A stretch of DNA of 64,000 nt from Gnetum montanum (Eukaryota; Streptophyta; Gnetopsida; Gnetales; Gnetaceae): NCBI GenBank assembly GCA_015680685.1, contig MNCI01025042.1:943305-1007304 (forward strand). Reading direction: 5' to 3'. How positions within the stretch are numbered: the first letter of the stretch is position 1; each line of letters opens with the position of its first letter. Below, piece after piece: positions 56,890 through 64,000 of the stretch. Both the position numbers and the translations under genes were made by a program. The notes under the pieces were generated by a model that was not told where the DNA came from, ran no database searches, and worked only from the letters and a program-made list of their open reading frames with translations.

Positions 56890-58238
56890 TGAAACACCAC
56901 AAAATTTTGGCCTAGCACTTTCAAACAAGATTCAAGCTAAGTCATGCAGCTACCCAAGCATGAGTACAACATGACCAAACTTGGAGGCCTCTGAAACAAC
57001 CCCCGATGGTTCACAATTCAATAGGCAATGTTCCTCCGGGGTCCATAGGTGACTGCACTAGCTTTCGGCATCCAGAACCAAAATTTTCAGGCTCGAAATG
57101 CTTAGTTTTGGCTAAGTATACTTTGGTTACATTTTTTTACATTGCACAGCGTAAGGCTCAGCGTCACCAACTTTTGGAGCCCCAAAACTGAGCCAAAACA
57201 GGCAAAAATTGAGCACAAGGACCCCCATGACCTCTACTAATGGTTTCCCTAGGTTTCCAGCCCTTAGAATCCTGATTTCAAGCTCGAAAATACATTGTTT
57301 TCATTGCTCATGCCCAGGTCATGCTGACAGTGTGAGCCCAGTGTGAGCTGCCAAAAGTGGCCCAAAACATTTTAGACACATGCCAAAGACATGCCAGGAC
57401 AAGATCAACTCAAATCAATGCCCTGCAGTAACCGATCTAAGAGACCATGAAGTTCCAAGAGAGCTGGAGTCAAATTTTAATTACAAATTCATTGTAAATT
57501 TTCATTGTAAGCCTCACCATCTGTGAGCTTTTCAAGCTCTTATGCTGCTTCCATGGGTGTCAACTAGCTTGTGTTGTAAGATACAGTGTATCCGGTCTAA
57601 AACGTAGTCTACCGTACACCTATCACGTGATCCATTTTTCTTGGATCACACAACCATTGACCTCATTCATGAATCCTATTGCTGAACTTGGAAAAAATGT
57701 ATAAATACCCTATTCATTGACATAAACGGGGTTGGCAAAAATTTGGCAAAAGAAAGTAGCAATATTGAGCTCGAATGCACGTGATTCCCAGCAGCTGCAA
57801 ACACTACACATCGGAGCTTAATGTCTAACTTGCAATCCAAATTCGCAACTACATTTTGACCAGTGCACATTTTTGTTAATTAATACAATACATTTTCATT
57901 TTTTCCTTCCTTTGTGCTATTTTTGTTCGTTGTCTGCATTATTCTATTTTATCGCAGGTTTCTGCAATACATTCTCTGTACATTTACATGCTGTATTTCA
58001 CGTTTACGTTTCATTTTTTTTACGCTCTTCGTTTTACATTTCGTAACAATAACCCCATTGTAGGCCATAGCATATGCTTGGGGAAGTCCTTGGTTGATCT
58101 GCATGTAGACCATCCAAGGCACTCTGCCTTCGTCTTTCTAGCTTGCCCTCAAGCGAAGGCAGGGTCATCTGTGTCTCTCCGGAGATCTTTTAGCATACAT
58201 TTTCTTCCAACCTTACACCGACGATTTCGGAGAGTATA
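56890..58238 (+). repeat. 5' LTR of element D
   Basis: It starts TGAAACACCACAAAATTTTGG. Near the end it shares GGCACTCTGCCTTCGTC, GCGAAGGCAGGGTC and CACCGACGATTTCGG with E and F, and it ends GAGTATA. GTATAAATACCCTATTC at about 57700 is TATA-like. The preceding CAAAG (56885-56889) is a candidate target duplication. Confidence 0.75.
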
Positions 58239-58731
58239 GAAACTAGTGCTAGAAGAAGGGCCTGAACATTTTTGAGATTCCACAGTAAATACTTGGTAAT
58301 CTGGCACATTGTAAGTGCCAGAAGAACAAACCAGCGATCCTGAGTAGATTGGTAGCATCAATCTCTCATCTCACATTGAGGCTAGCATCTGACTTACGAC
58401 TTACCGTCATGACTACGCTCTAATCGGTGTAAACACTTTTCACCATTAATCTTCTCATTTCTGCCAATCGTGTGTGTCATTTTTGGCTATTAAATTTCTA
58501 CATTTTTTTAAATTTCTTGTTCGTATTCACGTTTATGTTTGTGTTTCTACATTACATCTCCATTGCGTTTACATTTGCATGCAATTGCCTATCTGCCTGG
58601 AAAGTTTTACAAAATGAAACAGTTTCTATCACAATCCCTAGCGTACGCACACTATAGTCTGCTCCAGTCTAGTGCACACACGTAGTAGTTCACACTGTTG
58701 TCCACCATCTCTAGTTTATGTTGGTTCCTCT
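58239..58731 (+). mobile_element. D leader (cut by E)
   Basis: It begins GAAACTAGTGCTAGAAGAAGGGCC, the post-LTR word shared with A, B and C. LTR E follows at 58732. The preceding CCTCT (58727-58731) is the candidate target duplication for E. No gene is seen. Confidence 0.6.
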
Positions 58732-59923
58732 TGAAACACCACAAAATTCAGAGCTCAGTATTTGTCAGACACCAAGAAGGACCTTGGGACCCACGAACGA
58801 GATCGGCTGCATGAGATGTGACATATGGCAACCTTGGGGATCGTAATGCTTAATTTTCACTAAGTGTGCAGTACCAACGTATACGCCCAGCAGTACCAGT
58901 GTATATGCCTTGCATGCACGCCTGACACTCCCAGCATATACGCCCCAGCATGGACATCCGGCCCACACGCCCGGTGTACACGCCTCGCCTGTACGCCACA
59001 AATGCACACGCCCGACGATGAAGTCTCAATGATAGCATGAAGATAACACCAAAGAGAAAGGATTGAAGCAAGTGGACATCCTTCAGCGTATACGCCCAGC
59101 GTATACGCCCTGCATCCACCAGCGTATATGCCCGGCGTATACGCCCAGCACAACATCTCCACCCAAGTTCATACCTCCGCCTCATTCAGCGTATACGCCA
59201 CCTCACATGGCATATATGCCCAGCGTATACACCCGACAAATGTAATATATTGTATTTTTGTAAAGTGTGTGCACCCGGTCAACGCGCCACGTGTCTCCTA
59301 ACCCGAGTCTAGCGTAACAACCTGTATATAAACCCCGATTTCCCACTTCACAGAGGTCGGTTGGCAAAATCCCGGAGCACACCAGAGAACATTTATGCTA
59401 TGCACAAGAGCTAAAACCCTCTTACACTGGAGAGCCCTGTACGCCGTACACAGTCTCTATGCTCCGCCTATCTTGCGAACTAGCCAAGTCATTCCTGCAT
59501 ACGTCGGGGCTTTTCCTCCGTCTTGTGTCCCTCACGACTGCGTTAGACCGGTGCACTGTACTTTGACTCTGTAATACCATTGTTTACATTTGCAGCATAA
59601 GATTGTTTACATTTTACAGTTTTATGTCAACTTGGCCCACGCATTCTGTTCATTCCCGTTTACGCTCATGCTCTGTTCGCATTTTTTTATGCCGTTTATG
59701 CTTTGTTTATGCTCGCTACATCGTTTACGCATAACCCATCATATAGCACTTTGCGTACGCACGGGGAAATCCTTGTCTGATCCGCATGCGGACCACCCAA
59801 GGTACTCTGCCTTCGTGCATTCCAGCTCGCCCTCAGGTGAAGGCAGGGTCTTCTATTCTCGTCCTACGATCTCACGGTCTCTATTTTCCTTCCAGCCAGA
59901 GACCGACGATTTCAGGCGGTACA
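58732..59923 (+). repeat. 5' LTR of element E
   Basis: It aligns with LTR F. It starts TGAAACACCACAAAATTC and ends CGGTACA. It has about ten GCGTATACGC-type palindromes at 58870-59235. CCTGTATATAAACCCCG at about 59321 is a TATA-like promoter element in the same place as in F. CpG words are well kept, which suggests a young copy. Confidence 0.85.
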
Positions 59924-60554
59924 CCTCTAATGTGCACTATTCCTCTAGTTTACACAGCTGATTCTAGTTTCCCATTTACGCATGCTGCGCATCCATCCAC
60001 TCATCAAATTCCAACGTGCTCACGCTGTCGACTAGTTTACAGTAAGTTGACGCTACCTTTCTTCCTACTCACACATGTTGTTGAACAAGTTTCCCTCACA
60101 CACAGGCTATTGTTTCCCATTCCAACGTACACACGCTATTGACTATAGCACCCAGCATGCTCATGCTGCTGCTTACCTCTGGTGTACTCCCGCTGTTGCA
60201 GCTCCCCACACCACTCGCATTGATCAAGTTTGCAGTCTGCTCACACTGACCAATGCCTACACTGATCAGTGCTTCCTGATTTTTCACGTTGTTCATAGGT
60301 TTTAGTTTATTCACATAGTTCATTCCCTCCAGTGTGCTCATGCTGCGGATTATCCCCTCCCTTAGCGTGCTCACACTGCTATTAACATCATACAACGTAC
60401 TTATGCTACTATTAACACATGTTGTCAATAACTCCCAGTGTGTTCATGCTACGTGTTCACGCTGCTTAGTCCTCATAACTTACACTGTCCATAGCTTTTT
60501 CACACTCTACGTAGCTTACTAGTTTACGTTGTTCATGGCCTGCCACATGCACCC
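59924..60554 (+). mobile_element. E leader with GTGCTCACGCTG repeats
   Basis: A degenerate tandem repeat of GTGCTCACGCTG, spaced roughly 30-60 bp, runs from about 60015 to 60465. No tRNA-type primer site beginning TGG was recognised next to the LTR. No gene is seen. Confidence 0.6.
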
Positions 60555-62810
60555 ATGGAACCATCTCAGACAAACGTAGCAGCACCATCAATTTTTGACT
60601 TCAAGGTCGGCGCTTTGAACCTAGTGGTGGCGACTGAACCCATAGCTATCATTGGTGAAATGAACCCTCAGGGGTCACCTCACCAATCACTCAAGTTGCA
60701 AGGCCGAGACCTCGTCTACACCATCTTAATTCCCAAGCAGTATAACTTTATATGCATTAAAATACAAGCCAACATAGCCATTGACCGTTCTAAGATGGAA
60801 GCGAAACGACACTTCGAACTCATACACAAGGGAGGTCATGACTTTATCCCCACCGCCTATGACGTCATCCCACTCACTGAATCCCACCATGAACTCCTAT
60901 CACAACTCCTCATGGCCAGGAACCAAAGCTCATGTCAACCTGTCATAGAGCCTCAAAACGAAGATGAAGAAGATAATTTCGTGGCTCACTCTGAACATGG
61001 GGATTCGTATCATACTCTCAATCTGCATACTTATGCGAATTCGTTATTTCACCCTTTCATGGGGGAGACCATGTCCCTCCATTCATTTAAAACCACTCAA
61101 GCACATGTCCCCCAACAAGAAGTACCCACTCTTATTCCCACTCTCCCTATGACTGATACTCAATTCAATATACCCATCCCCACTATTCCCCCGGTCACCA
61201 CATTATCCCCTCTCCTACAAGTACATCCCCAACAACCCCCCTCTCAAACTAATATAGGCCCTACTTTCCCACCCCAAGTAATTGGGATGCCATCTGTGAT
61301 ACCTGCTTCCACATCTACACACTTCATCCCACGAGTGCAGGTTCATACCACACCCTTAGCTCCTCCAGTACAACACCAGGTACAAAGTATCCCTTCATAA
61401 CCCACAGTTGGGCAATGGCCTTCCCCTGTCGCTCAACAACACCAACCTACACCTTACAGTATGCTACCCTTAGTAGCACCCATAGTAAATATTCCACAAG
61501 TGCAACCTCCGATCACTCAACTTTCTTCTTTCCCGCCCACTACACAGTAGTCTAATTTGTATGGCACTCAAACTAGCCAACTTACTACTCCACCAAGTGC
61601 CCAAGAATGGGTCAAAGCCAAAACAATGATGCAAGAGCTCACTAACGAGGTAAAACACCTCAAAACCGCTAACAATGAAAAGCTTAAAGTATTATACTTT
61701 TACCAAGATGATCCTATTAGCTCTTTAGTCCCACCACTAACCTTACCCAAAGGAGCTTCTTTGCCTTAACTAATCAAATACAATGGGGAAGGAGACCCCA
61801 ATGCCCATCTAGTCACATTTATACTACAATGCCTGTTGCTTCAAGCTTGGCCCCATGCAATCTTGCATGTGTTTGCCATGTCCCTCACTAGTAGAGCATT
61901 AGACTGGTACTAGGCCTTGCCTCGTAACTCCATATCCTCTTTGGAGGATCTCTTACACCAGTTCGTTACCAAGTTTAAATACAACCTGAAACCTAAAGAA
62001 ACCTTGGACAACCTCATACAGGTAAAGCAAGTACTGCTTGAACCTGTACAAAACTTTATCCAAAGATGGAGTGCCACACTCAATGAACTCCACGAGCCAA
62101 TCCAAGAAACATAGCTTCTTACGATTCTTAAGGGAGCCATGAACGACTTTGTCAAATCAAATCAAAACTACACTATCTAAATATGTGCACTCTAAGCCAA
62201 GCTTTTGTACAGATTAAAGAAAAGGCTAAAGCAATGGTAGCAGCAGTAGCGGAGACTCAACCTACCAACATGGGGTAGCAAGGCAAACCACCTACTACTC
62301 CCATTAACTATGAGAAAACCGCTCCTGCACACACACCTAAATCATCTACCATGCAAGCTACTAACACCAGTCATGCACGTACGTTTGAGAGGAAAGACCC
62401 TACTCAGTACACACTGCTCCCCATGAAGCCTTCCTAGTCGTTAGATCAACTTTTAAAGGCTAGGGCCATTAAACACAAGCAGTTGTCTCCAGTAGCAGCC
62501 CAGAGACATGACCGATTCTGTGAATTGGCCAAAAACCCAAGCTTGGCAACTCCAAATGAGCCTCCTATTCCAAGAGGCTTTAGACTAGATCAATTTTGCG
62601 AGTACTACCAACGGAATGGCCATGGTACTAATTATTGTTTCATCCTCAAACAAGACATACAACCTATGATTGATAGGGGTGAAATAAAATTTGACGATGC
62701 TAGCCTGGTTAAACCACAGAATCAATCTATGGGCGTGTACAAAGCTCACCTTAATACTAAGGAATCTCCTTACGTTATTAACATGATACATGTCGAAAAT
62801 GAGTAGAGTA
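60555..62810 (+). pseudogene. E gag (best preserved)
   Basis: It starts at ATG 60555 (MEPSQTNVAAPSIFDFKVGA) with 281 open codons, the longest ORF in the window. Blocks are KQYNFICIKIQANIAIDRSK, KRHFELIHKGGHDFIPTAYD, a Pro/Thr/Gln-rich middle, TNEVKHLKTANNEKLKVLYF, GEGDPNAHLVTF and SISSLEDLLHQFVTKFKYNL. The zinc knuckle CEYYQRNGHGTNYCFILK (62598-62651) keeps C, H and C. Stops at 61398, 61549, 61767, 61912 and 62112 and a frameshift near 62150 break it. The frame then stays open from about 62173 through the knuckle to a TAG at 62804. Gag forms the particle and binds element RNA. Confidence 0.82.
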
Positions 62811-64000
62811 TTCCCACAAACCCTTTCATGATTCGTGTTCCTCCTACAACGTCAACATCATCCCCACAATCTTTTTATCCCACGTACAATCCACCTACAC
62901 CGACAAAACCATTTATTATTCATGTACCCCCTGCCAATGCAATCGCAAATGTGCAACTACCTACCCAGCCCACTCCCTTTGTAGTTTGAGTGCCACCTAT
63001 GGTTGCAACCATGGAGGTACAACCACAAAACCAACCAACTTCTTTCGTAATCAGGATGCCCAAACACCCTGATCTTCAACCTTTTATTCCTCAACCACAA
63101 ACCAAACCGACCCCATTCATCATTAGGGTTCCTAAACACCCTAATACATAACCACCTCCAAACGTTCAACCGCAACCTCGACCCGCTCCATTCGTAATCC
63201 GAGTCCCAAAACAACCCGATGTTCAAGCTCCAACGGTTCCCCCACGACCTTTGCAAGAATGCCTTGCTGACAGAATTACTAGGGAACAGTTGGAAAAAGA
63301 ATATCAAAGTCTTGAACTGGGGCCACCGAAACCCACTCCCTTAAACACTGTACCTATGGCTCCAGAAACTAATGAGACAAGCACGAGTCACAAAAGCAAA
63401 GAATCAGGGATGCCAGATACGTCGAACCCAATCGTCACATTAGACCACACGAAGACCATTCCACAAGAGATACAACTGCTGGGTCCAATGGACCAAGTCT
63501 CAACTAGCAAGACTATACCAAATAGCAAAGACTTGGCCAGTGCCCTAACTCAGCTAACTCAGGTCACACAAGCGCTTAAACAGAAAAACACATCTTTGAG
63601 CTTGTATGGTCTAATGATGACTTTTCAAGTTCATCGTGAAGCCTTAGTACGCATGTTAACATCGATCCCAGTCTGCGAAGACTTGCCTGCAAATGAACCT
63701 TCCATTCATGTGGTAATGTCTCCATATCAAGGATCAAGAGTCACATCACTAAGCTTCAATGCAGATAATATAAAAATAGATGAGAAAATAGGAAAATTCA
63801 CCATCACACCCATGTTCATAACTATACAAGTAAATCAATTTATAATACATAGGGTGCATGTAGATGATGGAGAAGCCATGAACGTAGTACCATACCCCGT
63901 CATCAAACAATTAGAGCTAACTGAAAAAATCAAACCAACTTCCACGACGTTCCTGAAATTATTCAGTGGATCGCGCGTAGTTGTCAAAGGAACATTAACT
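62811..64000 (+). pseudogene. E gag-protease linker and protease (runs off the window)
   Basis: The same frame as the end of gag continues. At 62826-63235 are four to six units of the form PF-V/I-I-R/H-V-P-x-x-P (PFMIRVP, PFIIHVP, SFVIRMPKHP, PFIIRVPKHP, PFVIRVPKQP). The protease region follows: VHREALVRMLTSIPVCEDLP, IHVVMSPYQGSRVT and VHVDDGEAMNVVPYPVIKQL (about 63855-63914), with the catalytic Asp present. From 63152 to the window edge there is no stop in this frame. TAG at 62804, TGA at 62988 and TAA at 63149 are the breaks. It may encode an intact protease core. Confidence 0.8.

Overview
The window is intergenic plant DNA made almost entirely of nested, decayed Ty3/gypsy LTR retrotransposons. 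I see no host gene, rRNA, tRNA or CRISPR array. The very large elements (one is 26.4 kb with its insert), stacking at least four deep, low GC and heavy C-to-T-type decay suggest a large-genome seed plant. A gymnosperm is plausible but not shown.

Layout, with letters I assign. F (+): 3' internal end and 3' LTR, 1-2056, lying inside the 3' end of G. G (+): internal end and 3' LTR, 2057-3820, abutting H. H (+): Athila-like pol remnant, 3821-7909, interrupted by A. A (+): Tat-lineage element from 7910. Its gag is split by B (11279-37667, minus, Tat lineage, target duplication GCTAA/ACTAA) and resumes at 37668. B is itself split by I (14875-21883, minus, Athila-like, perfect target duplication AAGGA, tRNA-Asp-type primer site, gag-protease only). 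A continues through protease, an antisense gene module, a satellite-like array and RT/RNase H, until C (+, 54164) enters its second RNase H. C is split by D (+, 56890) and D by E (+, 58732). E is the freshest element and its gag-protease runs off the right edge.

The most unusual content is an antisense gene carried between protease and RT in both A and B. In each copy it can be read as six exons split by five GT-AG introns. Matching exons have nearly the same size (A 454/280/1042/258/824/79; B 453/272/1033/207/681/78) and alignable translations. Exon 1 resembles the FCP1/NLI-interacting-factor HAD phosphatase domain. Lying antisense, the introns would survive retrotransposition. The DNA upstream of the antisense gene carries short palindromes of the same type as those in the same element's LTR, with different sequences in A and B.

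The genes do not now work together as a living system. Every coding region has stop codons, and several have frameshifts. They record a family of Tat elements with gag, protease, RT, RNase H, a second (archaeal-type) RNase H, integrase and the antisense gene. All alignments were made by eye and no search or computation was run.
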